DNA of 14,779 nt, taken from the NCBI GenBank assembly GCA_964472545.1, contig CAYYNP010000250.1, positions 1 to 14,779 on the forward strand, read 5' to 3'. A program made the position numbers and the translations under genes. Below the pieces are notes generated by a model. The model had not been told where the DNA came from, did no database searches, and worked only from the letters and a program-made list of their open reading frames with translations. Source of the DNA: CAYYNP01 sp964472545. Lineage in GTDB: Bacteria; Planctomycetota; Planctomycetia; Pirellulales; Thermoguttaceae. Below, piece by piece: positions 6,869-14,199 of this stretch. The stretch's first letter is position 1. Every line of letters begins with the position of its first letter.

Positions 6869-8821
6869 GTGCCGCCGCCTCGAACCAAGAGAGACGAGTC
6901 AGGGCGTGACGATCCGCGCGCGATCCTGCAGCGCGTCTTCGGCTTCGACGATTTCCTCCCCGGCCAAGAGGCCGTCGTGCGGCGATTGAACGAGGGGCGC
7001 AGCGTGCTGGCGGTCTTTCCTACCGGGGCGGGCAAGAGCCTCTGTTATCAACTGCCGGCCTTGGCATTCGACGGCCTGACGCTGGTGATCTCGCCGTTGA
7101 TCGCGCTGATGAAGGACCAGCTCGACTTCCTTTGGGACCACGACGTGCCGGCGGCGCGGCTCGATTCGAGTCTCGATCGGGAAGAGACGCTCGCCGTGTT
7201 CGATGACCTGAACGCCGGCCGGCTGAAGCTGTTGTACGTTTCGCCGGAGCGGCTGGGCAACGAGCGCTTCCTTCACTCGCTCCGGCGGCGGAAGATTTCG
7301 CTGTTGGCCGTCGACGAAGCCCACTGTATCAGCCAGTGGGGCCACAACTTCCGGCCCGACTATCTGAAGATCGCCCAACTGGCCAAGCAACTGAACGTCG
7401 GCCGCGTGCTGGCGCTGACCGCCACGGCCACGCCCGAGGTCGCCGAAGACATCGCCAAGGCGTTCGACGTTGCCAAGGCCGACGTGGTACACACCGGTTT
7501 CTACCGGCCGAACCTGAATCTGTTCGCCACGCCGTGCACCGTCCGGCAGCGCAGAAAGCTGCTGCTCTCCCACATCAAGGCCCGGCCGCCGGGCCCGGCG
7601 ATCGTCTACGTCACCTTGCAGCGGACGGCCATGGCGATTGCCCAGTCGCTCGCCTCTTCCGGCTACGACGCCCGGCCGTATCACGCCGGCATGCCGACGG
7701 ACGATCGCAACGAGATCCAGGACGCCTTTATGGAGTCGGATCGGATGATCGTGGTGGCCACGATCGCCTTTGGGATGGGTGTCGACAAGTCGGACATCCG
7801 CTACGTCTACCACTTCAACCTGCCCAAGTCGATGGAAAACTATGCCCAGGAGATCGGCCGGGCCGGACGCGACGGCGGCGAGTCGGTCTGCGAGTTGTTT
7901 GCCTGCGCCGACGACCTGGTCACCTTGGAGAACTTCTCCTACGGCGACACGCCCACGCCGCAATCCGTGCGCGGGCTGGTCCATGAAGTGCTCGGCGGAG
8001 ACGACGTGTTCGACGTATCCGTGTACGATCTGTCGGCCCTGCACGACGTCCGGCCGCTGGTCGTCAAGACGCTGCTGACGTACCTCGAGTTGGAAGACCT
8101 GATCCACTCGACCGGCCCGTTCTACTCGCGATACCAGTTCCAGCCGCAAAAGACGTCGCAGGAGATGTTCGGCCAGTTCGATCAATCCCGGGCGGAGTTT
8201 CTTCATCGCATCTTCCGCCACGCCACAAAAGGCCGCACCTGGTTCACGCTCGACGCCGATGAGGTCAGCCGCCGCACGGGCGACGCGCGGCAGCGGATCG
8301 TGGCGGCGCTGGGGTTTCTGGAAGAGCGGGGCGACATGGTCGTCAAGGCGTCGGGCGTGCGGCAGGCGTATCGCCTCGAGCAAGATCCCGGCGATATCGA
8401 GGCCCTCTGCAAACGGCTCGACGTGCGCTTCCAGCGGCGCGAACAGCAAGACGTCGGCCGCGTGCGGCGGATGCTCGGGTTTGCGGAGCACACGGGCTGC
8501 CTGACGCAACGCCTGCTGGCCTACTTCGGCGAGAAGCGCGAGCCGTGCGGCCACTGCGGGCGATGTCAGGGCCAGCCCGCCCGGCCGGTCCCGCCGCCAA
8601 AATACGAGCCGCCCGGCGAGGAGGACGTTGCCGACCTGCGCCGCTTGCGCAAGGGTGGCTACGAAGCGTTGGCCACGCCGCGTCAGTTCGCCCGGTTCTA
8701 CTGCGGCATCGCCTCCCCGGCCGCCACGCGGGCCAACCTGGGCGAGCATCCGCTGTTCGGCCGCTTCGCGTCGGTGCCCTTTCGCGAGGTGCTGGCGTTT
8801 GTGGAGGCCTGGCCGAGGTGA
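6869..8821 (+). CDS. recQ: RecQ-family ATP-dependent DNA helicase
   Basis: This 650-residue protein carries the complete superfamily-2 helicase core. Visible motifs are F25–GFDDFLPGQEAV (motif 0), PTGAGKS at 51–57 (Walker A, K56), DEAH at 149–152, the RecQ aromatic loop CISQWGHNFRPDY at 153–165, LTATATPEV (motif III), and QEIGRAGRDG at 327–336 (motif VI). RecQ enzymes unwind DNA 3'→5' in recombination and fork repair. The four zinc-binding cysteines are intact (C544, C560, C563, C566; spacing 15-2-2) but lie about 160 residues later than in E. coli RecQ. The intervening part (about 360–540) contains a winged-helix-like stretch. Only about 80 residues follow the zinc cluster, and no HRDC domain is recognisable. 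The GTG start at 6869 is supported by GAGG at 6857–6860. The enzyme should be active. Confidence 0.92.
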   Translation: MPPPRTKRDESGRDDPRAILQRVFGFDDFLPGQEAVVRRLNEGRSVLAVFPTGAGKSLCYQLPALAFDGLTLVISPLIALMKDQLDFLWDHDVPAARLDSSLDREETLAVFDDLNAGRLKLLYVSPERLGNERFLHSLRRRKISLLAVDEAHCISQWGHNFRPDYLKIAQLAKQLNVGRVLALTATATPEVAEDIAKAFDVAKADVVHTGFYRPNLNLFATPCTVRQRRKLLLSHIKARPPGPAIVYVTLQRTAMAIAQSLASSGYDARPYHAGMPTDDRNEIQDAFMESDRMIVVATIAFGMGVDKSDIRYVYHFNLPKSMENYAQEIGRAGRDGGESVCELFACADDLVTLENFSYGDTPTPQSVRGLVHEVLGGDDVFDVSVYDLSALHDVRPLVVKTLLTYLELEDLIHSTGPFYSRYQFQPQKTSQEMFGQFDQSRAEFLHRIFRHATKGRTWFTLDADEVSRRTGDARQRIVAALGFLEERGDMVVKASGVRQAYRLEQDPGDIEALCKRLDVRFQRREQQDVGRVRRMLGFAEHTGCLTQRLLAYFGEKREPCGHCGRCQGQPARPVPPPKYEPPGEEDVADLRRLRKGGYEALATPRQFARFYCGIASPAATRANLGEHPLFGRFASVPFREVLAFVEAWPR

Positions 8822-8901
8822 CGCGGCGATCGGCATGGGCGGCCCAGTCGTTTAGCAGTCGCCGGTACGGCGACTTGGCGCCGTGGCAAGCACCCTCACA
8901 A

Positions 8902-8923
8902 AGCCGCCGTGCCGGCGGCGGCT
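8902..8923 (+). terminator. Possible recQ terminator hairpin
   Basis: AGCCGCCG at 8902–8909 pairs perfectly with CGGCGGCT at 8916–8923 around a six-base loop, 80 bp after the recQ stop. No T-tract follows, so termination is unproven; many GC-rich bacteria do use T-poor hairpins. It also lies in the leader of the next gene. Confidence 0.35.
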
Positions 8924-9080
8924 AAACAACGAACGCCGGACGGGCTATGATTCCCAGGGGCGGGCAAACTGGGCAGCGGAACCCGGACAGCGGGGAACTG
9001 AAAGCGTGCTCGATTCGTCATACTGGTGGGGCTACCCGTTCTCTCTGAAACCGACACTCAACGCCATCACGAGATTCCGC

Positions 9081-12000
9081 ATGATAAGCACACGAATCCG
9101 ACGTCCTTTGCTGACGCTCTTGCTGCTCACCGCCGCATCCACTCTCCGCGCCCAAACGGTTCCACCGGCTTTGATGGTTAAAGAGGGCGAAAGATCGCAG
9201 CCCTTGGGCATTTCCCGGGTCGATACCCAGGTGCGGATCTTCGGCCGCGTCGCCGAGACGACCACCACGATGACCTTCACCAATCCGCACGATCGAGTCC
9301 TTCAAGGCGATCTCTACTTCCCGCTGCCGGAAGGGGCCACCATCAGCGGATACGCCCTGGACATCGCCGGTAAGATGGTCGACGGCGTGGCCGTCGAAAA
9401 GCACAAAGCCCGGGAGGTGTTCGAGAAGATCGTCCGTCAGAGCCTCGATCCGGGCCTGGTCGAATGGACCCGGGGCAACAACTTCAAGACCCGCGTGTTT
9501 CCCATTCCCGCCAAGGGCAGCCGCACGATTCGACTCAGCTACGTCACCGAGTTGATCGGCGGCGACCAGACGCCGGCGTATCACCTGCCGTTGAAATACC
9601 GCCGGCCGATCGGGCAGTTCTCGCTACGGGTGGAAGTCGTCAAGCCGGCCGCCGCACCGGTCGTGCGACAAGGCGACCTGACCAACTTCGGCTTCTCCCG
9701 CTGGCAAGACAGCTTCGTGGCCGAGGCCACGCTGGAGGACTTCACCCCGAAGGAAGATCTGCTGATCGCCCTGCCGAACGTCGAGAAGCAGAGCGTGTTG
9801 GTCGAGCGGGGTGACGACGGGCAGTGCTATTTCGTGATCCACGACCTGCACGTCCCGCTGCCGAGGATCGAACCTCCTCCGATGCCCGTGCGGCCGAAAC
9901 ATGTCGTCGTCTTCTGGGACGCCTCGAGCTCGCGCGGCGCAAGCGATCACCAGCGGGAAACCGAGTTGCTGCGGACATGCTTCGAGGATTTCTTGCCGTC
10001 GGACGTCAAGTCGGCCGGCTTCACGATCGATCTGGTGTTGTTGCGCAACGTGGCCGAAACGCCGAGGCGGTTCGACTCAGCCAATCTCAACTGGCGGGAT
10101 CCCCGCAAGAACGACGCATTGTTCGACGCGTTGGCCAACGTGCAGTACGACGGCGGCACGCAACTCGGCGCGCTGGCTCCCGTACCCGGCGGGAAGAAGC
10201 CCGACTTCTACCTGCTGTTCTCCGACGGCCTGTCGAACTTCGGCCGCCAACAGCCCGGCAAGCTCGATGCGCCGGTCTACGCGTTCTCGGCCGACGCCAC
10301 GGCGGACCATGCGTTCCTTCGCCATTTGGCGATGACCACCGGCGGACGATACTTCAATCTCAAGCGAACTGCCGACGACGAGGTCGCGGCGGCCGTCGGC
10401 CGGCCGGCGTTTCAGTTCCTCTCGGCCGAAGTCGGCGAGGTTCCGGTAGACGAGGCCCAGATAAGCGACGTCTATCCGAGTCTGCCGCAGCCGGTGGGCG
10501 AACGGTTCACACTCGTCGGCAAGCTTACGGCCGACGAAGCGACGATTACGCTGAACTATGGCATCGGGACACGCCGCACCCAACGCCGAACCTACCACGT
10601 CGCTCGGGCCGACGCGGCCGAAGGGTCACTCTTGCGGCGGCTTTGGGCCCAGACGAAACTGGCCGAGTTGATGATCTTCCAGAAACGCAACGAACCGCAG
10701 ATCGTCGAACTGGGAAAGCAACATGGCTTGGTCACTCCGTTTACCTCGCTGATCGTGCTGGAGACGCTCGAACAGTACGTCGAAAACGACATCGCCCCGC
10801 CCGTATCGCTGCCAGAAATGCGGGCGGAGTACATGAAGCGGATCGATACGCTCGAACACCAGCAACGCAAGCAACAGGCCGACAAGCTGGCCGCCGTGCT
10901 GCAACTCTGGCAAGAGCGGGTGAAGTGGCACCAGGCGAAGTTCAAGTATCCCAAGAACTTCAAGTACAAGGGCCCCGCCGAGGGCGCCGAAACCGATGAC
11001 GCTCCGGCTGATGCGGCTCCCGGCCTCATGGAGCCACGCGAGGCCCCGGCTCCCGGCAGGCATCCGGCACCCGCAACTCCTGATGCGGAAGATCCCTCCG
11101 GCGAAGCGGGCGAAGACGCGAAGAAGGCCGACGAGGGACGCGGCGGTCGGCAGCCCGGCATCTCGATCAAGGAGTGGGACCCGAAAACGCCGTACGTCAA
11201 GGCGTTGCGGGCGGCGAGGCCGGAGGCGGTCTTCGACGTCTACCTGAAGAACCGCCGGCAGTACGGCCAGTCGCCGGCGTTCTTCCTCGATTGTGCCGAC
11301 CACTTCAACCGTATCGGGCAGGAAGGCCTGGCCCTACAGGTGTTGAGCAACATCGCCGAGATGGAATTGGAGAATCCGTCGCTGCTGCGCGTTTTGGGCC
11401 ACCGTCTCAGCCAGCTGGGCTATCTCGACCTGGCCGTCTACACGTTCGACGAAGTGCTCAGACTACGGCCCGAAGAGCCGCAGTCGTATCGCGATCTGGC
11501 ACTGGTGCTCGCCCGACGGGCGAACGAGGCCGCGGAGAAAGACAACGCCGGCCGGCAGAAGGACTACGCCCGGGCGATTGAGTTGCTCGCACGCGTCGTC
11601 ATGGGCCATTGGGACGGCCGATTCACGGAGATCGAACTGATGGCGCTGGAAGAACTCAACGCCATCTGGCCGCGGGCTCGCGAAGCCGGTGTGAAGGAAG
11701 TTCCGCTGGACAAGCGGCTGATCGACCTGCTCGACGTCGACGTGCGGATCGTGATGACCTGGCACGCCGACAACACCGACATCGATCTCTGGGTGATCGA
11801 GCCCTCGGGCGAGAAGGCCTTCTACGCACATAACCGCACCACGATCGGCGGGCTGGTCAGCCAGGATTTCACCGGCGGCTACGGGCCGGAGGAGTACATG
11901 GTCCGCCGCGCGATGCCGGGAGTGTACAAGATCCAGGCCAACTTCTACGGCAGCCAGGCCACCAAGCTGCTCGGAGCCGTGACAGTGCAGGTCGACGTCT

Positions 12001-12098
12001 TCACCGACTTCGGCCGCGAAGGCCAGCAGCGCAAATCGATCACCATCCGCCTGAAAGAGGCCCAGGAGACCGTCGACATCGGGCAGATCGAGTTCTAG
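9081..12098 (+). CDS. Exported VIT–VWA–TPR–DUF2135 protein
   Basis: This 1005-residue protein starts with a Sec signal peptide (MISTRIRRPLLTLLLLTAAS, likely cleavage after A24). Residues about 46–157 form a VIT domain (inter-alpha-trypsin type; FPLPEGATISGYALDI, KHKAREVFEKIV). A von Willebrand A domain follows from about 273, with a metal-binding MIDAS set visible as D280-A-S282-S-S284, T360 and D382. A coiled-coil-like Lys/Gln-rich stretch (about 584–630) and a Pro/Ala/Glu linker lead to tetratricopeptide-like repeats (about 718–870). The end (about 887–1005) matches DUF2135 (ADNTDIDLWVIEPSGEKAFY). VIT–VWA proteins generally mediate protein contacts in the periplasm or at the cell surface; the partner is unknown. 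I chose the ATG at 9081 because it opens the signal peptide. The frame extends upstream to 8883 without protein-like sequence. Confidence 0.88.
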   Translation: MISTRIRRPLLTLLLLTAASTLRAQTVPPALMVKEGERSQPLGISRVDTQVRIFGRVAETTTTMTFTNPHDRVLQGDLYFPLPEGATISGYALDIAGKMVDGVAVEKHKAREVFEKIVRQSLDPGLVEWTRGNNFKTRVFPIPAKGSRTIRLSYVTELIGGDQTPAYHLPLKYRRPIGQFSLRVEVVKPAAAPVVRQGDLTNFGFSRWQDSFVAEATLEDFTPKEDLLIALPNVEKQSVLVERGDDGQCYFVIHDLHVPLPRIEPPPMPVRPKHVVVFWDASSSRGASDHQRETELLRTCFEDFLPSDVKSAGFTIDLVLLRNVAETPRRFDSANLNWRDPRKNDALFDALANVQYDGGTQLGALAPVPGGKKPDFYLLFSDGLSNFGRQQPGKLDAPVYAFSADATADHAFLRHLAMTTGGRYFNLKRTADDEVAAAVGRPAFQFLSAEVGEVPVDEAQISDVYPSLPQPVGERFTLVGKLTADEATITLNYGIGTRRTQRRTYHVARADAAEGSLLRRLWAQTKLAELMIFQKRNEPQIVELGKQHGLVTPFTSLIVLETLEQYVENDIAPPVSLPEMRAEYMKRIDTLEHQQRKQQADKLAAVLQLWQERVKWHQAKFKYPKNFKYKGPAEGAETDDAPADAAPGLMEPREAPAPGRHPAPATPDAEDPSGEAGEDAKKADEGRGGRQPGISIKEWDPKTPYVKALRAARPEAVFDVYLKNRRQYGQSPAFFLDCADHFNRIGQEGLALQVLSNIAEMELENPSLLRVLGHRLSQLGYLDLAVYTFDEVLRLRPEEPQSYRDLALVLARRANEAAEKDNAGRQKDYARAIELLARVVMGHWDGRFTEIELMALEELNAIWPRAREAGVKEVPLDKRLIDLLDVDVRIVMTWHADNTDIDLWVIEPSGEKAFYAHNRTTIGGLVSQDFTGGYGPEEYMVRRAMPGVYKIQANFYGSQATKLLGAVTVQVDVFTDFGREGQQRKSITIRLKEAQETVDIGQIEF

Positions 12099-12166
12099 CC
12101 TTAATGGATGCCAACCTGTGGCCGCCGACTCCCAAAAGTGGTAGACTTGAACGTGGCCCTGAGCTT

Positions 12167-12206
12167 GGATGGGTGGCCGAGTGGACTAAGGCGACGGTCT
12201 GGAAAA
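12167..12206 (+). pseudogene. 5' half of tRNA-Ser(GGA), truncated after the anticodon loop
   Basis: GGATGGG (acceptor 5' strand), TG, the D-arm GCC…GGC at 12176–12192, the 5' anticodon stem ACGGT at 12194–12198 and the loop CTGGAAA with anticodon GGA at 12201–12203 match a serine tRNA base for base in layout. The 3' anticodon strand should read ACCGT but reads ATCAA, and no T-arm (GGTTCGA-type) or matching 3' acceptor in the right place follows. The gene therefore stops matching at about 12206. A break at the anticodon loop is typical of integrase attachment sites, so this may be an insertion scar. An alternative is a larger structured RNA with a tRNA-like 5' end. Confidence 0.7.
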
Positions 12207-12207
12207 T

Positions 12208-12288
12208 CAAGAGCCCGACTTCGTCCTGTTGGTGTAAGTCGTTGCCACACAAGATGTTTCTTCTCTTGTTGAGCCCGGCGAAAACCGG
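12208..12288 (+). other. Nested inverted repeats right after the tRNA half
   Basis: CAAGAG (12208–12213) can pair with CTCTTG (12263–12268), enclosing CGACTT (12216–12221) paired with AAGTCG (12236–12241). CCGG-CGAAAA-CCGG forms another small hairpin at 12275–12288. The nesting suggests RNA structure or a recombination site. The arms are short, so chance cannot be excluded. Confidence 0.3.
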
Positions 12289-12788
12289 TGGTCGCAGGCG
12301 TCAGAGAGGCCCGGTCCAATGCGGCAGTGACTCCAACTGCCAGCCATCCATTCTACTTCTCTGGCGCCCGCCCTGAGGCGTCACGTGACTACCCCAGCCA
12401 ATGCCCATCCTCGTCGCCTGGGCCACGGGGAAGTCCACCACCGCCCAACGGACCCCGTTGCAGTCGAGCGCCCGCCAAAGCGACGCGCGATGGCCGCACT
12501 GCGAGAGGAGGAGTAGACACCTCTTTAGTCGGTGGCGCCCAGCCGATCGTGGAGGCGCCGCGTGCCGCCGTCTTCGGTTGGAGCTTCTCTTCCAAACGTT
12601 GTTCCAACAAAACCGTCGGTTCTCGGCGCAGCGCCCCATTGATTCTTTTGCGAGTTCCACAAACACTATCATGGTGGAGGCAAATGGCCATGGAACAATG
12701 CCACTGCCTGAGGATCTGGAAGGGCCGGAGCACACCCACTGCAAAATATGCACGTCAACGCATAGCGTGGCAATCTGGGGAGTTTCCC

Positions 12789-12824
12789 CCGGTGTGGCCT
12801 CTCGTGTGCCCTCCGGTGTGGCCA
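12789..12824. repeat. Three 12-bp tandem units
   Basis: CCGGTGTGGCCT, CTCGTGTGCCCT and CCGGTGTGGCCA follow one another without spacing. The outer two are 11/12 identical and the middle one is degenerate. On the minus strand the array would encode the repeating tripeptide-like pattern GHTGGHTRGHTG, but no convincing gene surrounds it. Confidence 0.6.
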
Positions 12825-12827
12825 ATA

Positions 12828-12844
12828 GCCGCCCAAATGGCGGT
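12828..12844. repeat. Hairpin next to the 12-bp array
   Basis: GCCGCC at 12828–12833 pairs with GGCGGT at 12839–12844 across a five-base loop, with one G-U pair. It starts four bases after the 12-bp array, so the two may be parts of one element. No T-run follows. Confidence 0.4.
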
Positions 12845-12929
12845 GTGAGCGATTTTCGGCGTTTGGGAGGTCTTGCGCTGCCGCGAGGGACCTGCACACC
12901 GCGAGTAGTGCGATACAATGGGAGGCTGA

Positions 12930-13127
12930 ATGTGGATTGCGGCCATGCTGACGCAACCCGGGAGAACGGAGTTTAGCCGAGACGGCATCCACTATTGGTG
13001 GTGGGGCGCGCTGGTTAAAGAGAGCCGCATTACGGATCCTGGGACCAGGAAGCGCGCCGGCAACCTTCGCGGATCTACGCTTTCGGACGTAGGACGGCCC
13101 TTGGGAAAAGAGGAAACACCGGAATGA
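12930..13127 (+). CDS. Possible 65-codon leader ORF overlapping the dehydrogenase start
   Basis: This frame begins at an ATG four bases after GGGAGG (12920–12925) and ends in a TGA that overlaps the next gene's ATG as ATGA. That overlap is typical of translational coupling. The peptide contains a striking HYWWWGALVKE and is otherwise polar and basic. I know no family with this sequence, and its third-codon positions are less GC-rich than those of the confident genes, so it may be a chance frame. The next gene has its own ribosome-binding site (AGAGG at 13109–13113), which reduces the need for coupling. Confidence 0.25.
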   Translation: MWIAAMLTQPGRTEFSRDGIHYWWWGALVKESRITDPGTRKRAGNLRGSTLSDVGRPLGKEETPE

Positions 13128-14098
13128 AGAACTTCGCATTGATCGGAGCCGCGGGTTTCGTTGCACCTCGTCATATGCGAGCGATCAAGGCAACGGGCAA
13201 TAACCTGGTTGTCGCACTGGACAGGAGCGATTCGGTGGGGATCATCGATTCCTACTTTCCCGAAGCGGCCTTCTTCACCGAATTCGAGCGATTTGACCGC
13301 CACGTCGAGAAGTTGCGTCGGGCAGGTGAGCAGAGTCTCGACTACGTCTCTATCTGCTCTCCCAACTACTTGCACGATTCGCACATTCGATTTGCCCTGC
13401 GCGTCAACGCCGATGCCATCTGCGAGAAACCGCTCGTCATCAACCCGTGGAACGTTGAGCCGCTAATCGACTTCGAGAAGGAAACGGGAAGGCGGGTCTG
13501 CAACATCCTGCAACTGCGGCTACATCCTTCGCTCATCGCGCTGAAGGAACGGGTGGAACGGGACGCGGGAGATACCAAGCACGACGTCGACTTGACTTAC
13601 ATCACGCCCAGGGGACGCTGGTATCTTCAATCCTGGAAAGGCGATTCTACGAAGTCGGGGGGCATCACGATGAACATCGGCGTTCACTTCTTCGACTTGC
13701 TGATGTGGATATTCGGCCGACCGGATTACAGTAACGTCCACGTCCTGGAACCGACGCGCGCGGCAGGATACCTGGAACTACAGAACGCCCGTGTTCGCTG
13801 GTTCCTATCGGTCGATCGGCAGGATCTTCCCGTGGCGCCGGAACCGGGAAAGCCCTCGACGTACCGGTCGATAGCGGTGGACGGTGAGGAAATCGAGTTC
13901 TCCGGAGGTTTCACCGATCTGCACACGCAGAGCTATCAGAGAATCCTCGCCGGCGATCACTTCAGTATTGCCGACGCTCGAGCCGCGATCGACGTCGTCT
14001 ACGGCATCCGCACGTCCACGCCCGTTGGATTGTGCGGCGATTACCATCCTCTGCTGCTGAGGCGGTCTGGACAGGCCAAGTCCATGGTGGCCACCTAG
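13124..14098 (+). CDS. wbpB: UDP-GlcNAcA 3-dehydrogenase (WbpB/WlbA type)
   Basis: This 324-residue Gfo/Idh/MocA oxidoreductase closely matches the WbpB/WlbA pattern: MKNFALIGAAGFVAPRHMRA (Rossmann nucleotide loop), LDRSDSVGIIDSYFP, DYVSICSPNYLHDSHIRFAL, and the catalytic ICEKPL with K102. It continues with NILQLRLHPSLIAL and GGITMNIGVHFFDLL with H188 and D191. This enzyme uses NAD to oxidise C3 of UDP-N-acetylglucosaminuronic acid; an aminotransferase (WbpE/WlbC) then adds an amino group, giving precursors of 2,3-diamino-uronic acids in O-antigens and other glycans. The length is normal and all motifs are present. AGAGG lies 10 bases upstream of the ATG. A formyltransferase follows 101 bp downstream on the same strand, so this is probably the start of a surface-glycan operon. 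The GC content is clearly lower than in recQ. Confidence 0.9.
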   Translation: MKNFALIGAAGFVAPRHMRAIKATGNNLVVALDRSDSVGIIDSYFPEAAFFTEFERFDRHVEKLRRAGEQSLDYVSICSPNYLHDSHIRFALRVNADAICEKPLVINPWNVEPLIDFEKETGRRVCNILQLRLHPSLIALKERVERDAGDTKHDVDLTYITPRGRWYLQSWKGDSTKSGGITMNIGVHFFDLLMWIFGRPDYSNVHVLEPTRAAGYLELQNARVRWFLSVDRQDLPVAPEPGKPSTYRSIAVDGEEIEFSGGFTDLHTQSYQRILAGDHFSIADARAAIDVVYGIRTSTPVGLCGDYHPLLLRRSGQAKSMVAT

Positions 14099-14102
14099 GA
14101 CG

Positions 14103-14124
14103 GCCCGGCAATCGGACGCCGGGC
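14103..14124 (+). other. Hairpin after the dehydrogenase gene
   Basis: GCCCGGC at 14103–14109 pairs perfectly with GCCGGGC at 14118–14124 around an eight-base loop, five bases after the stop codon. No T-run follows. Inside a likely operon it could act as a partial terminator or an mRNA-stabilising structure that lowers expression of the downstream gene. Confidence 0.4.
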
Positions 14125-14199
14125 GCGGAGTATCCGGCCCTCGCGCAAGTTGAATTTGCTTGCCCCGGCGGCGGCACGGCCGGCACGAAGGAATAAGAC

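Larger units (their letters stand above)
12207..13123. other. Gene-poor stretch between tRNA half and glycan genes
   Basis: This stretch of about 0.9 kb contains open frames on both strands, but they overlap each other, are rich in Arg/Pro/Ser, lack ribosome-binding sites and show no motif I recognise. The one exception with a plausible ribosome-binding site is a 65-codon frame ending at 13127, listed separately. The stretch also holds a 12-bp repeat array and hairpins. It could be decayed foreign DNA or the long leader of the glycan operon. Confidence 0.45.

Noticed and set aside
6899..8836. Long open frame antisense to recQ (645 codons)
   Set aside because: It mirrors the recQ codons; long antisense frames are expected opposite GC-rich genes, and it has no motif of its own.
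8883..9080. 66-residue N-terminal extension of the VIT–VWA protein
   Set aside because: The signal peptide begins at the ATG at 9081, and the upstream frame runs through a hairpin with no sensible protein sequence.
12404..12410. CCCATCC, a perfect complement to the tRNA half's acceptor strand
   Set aside because: No T-arm precedes it and the distance is wrong for a tRNA or a group I intron; a 7-base match is likely by chance. The near-match at 12346 fails for the same reason.
12914..12919. TACAAT as a -10 box for the glycan genes
   Set aside because: No acceptable -35 hexamer lies at 16–18 bases, and a start there would leave almost no leader for the 65-codon frame.
12301..12976. Overlapping frames of 116–205 codons on both strands
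   Set aside because: Several frames compete for the same DNA, none has a ribosome-binding site or recognisable motif, and the Arg/Ser/Pro content looks noncoding.
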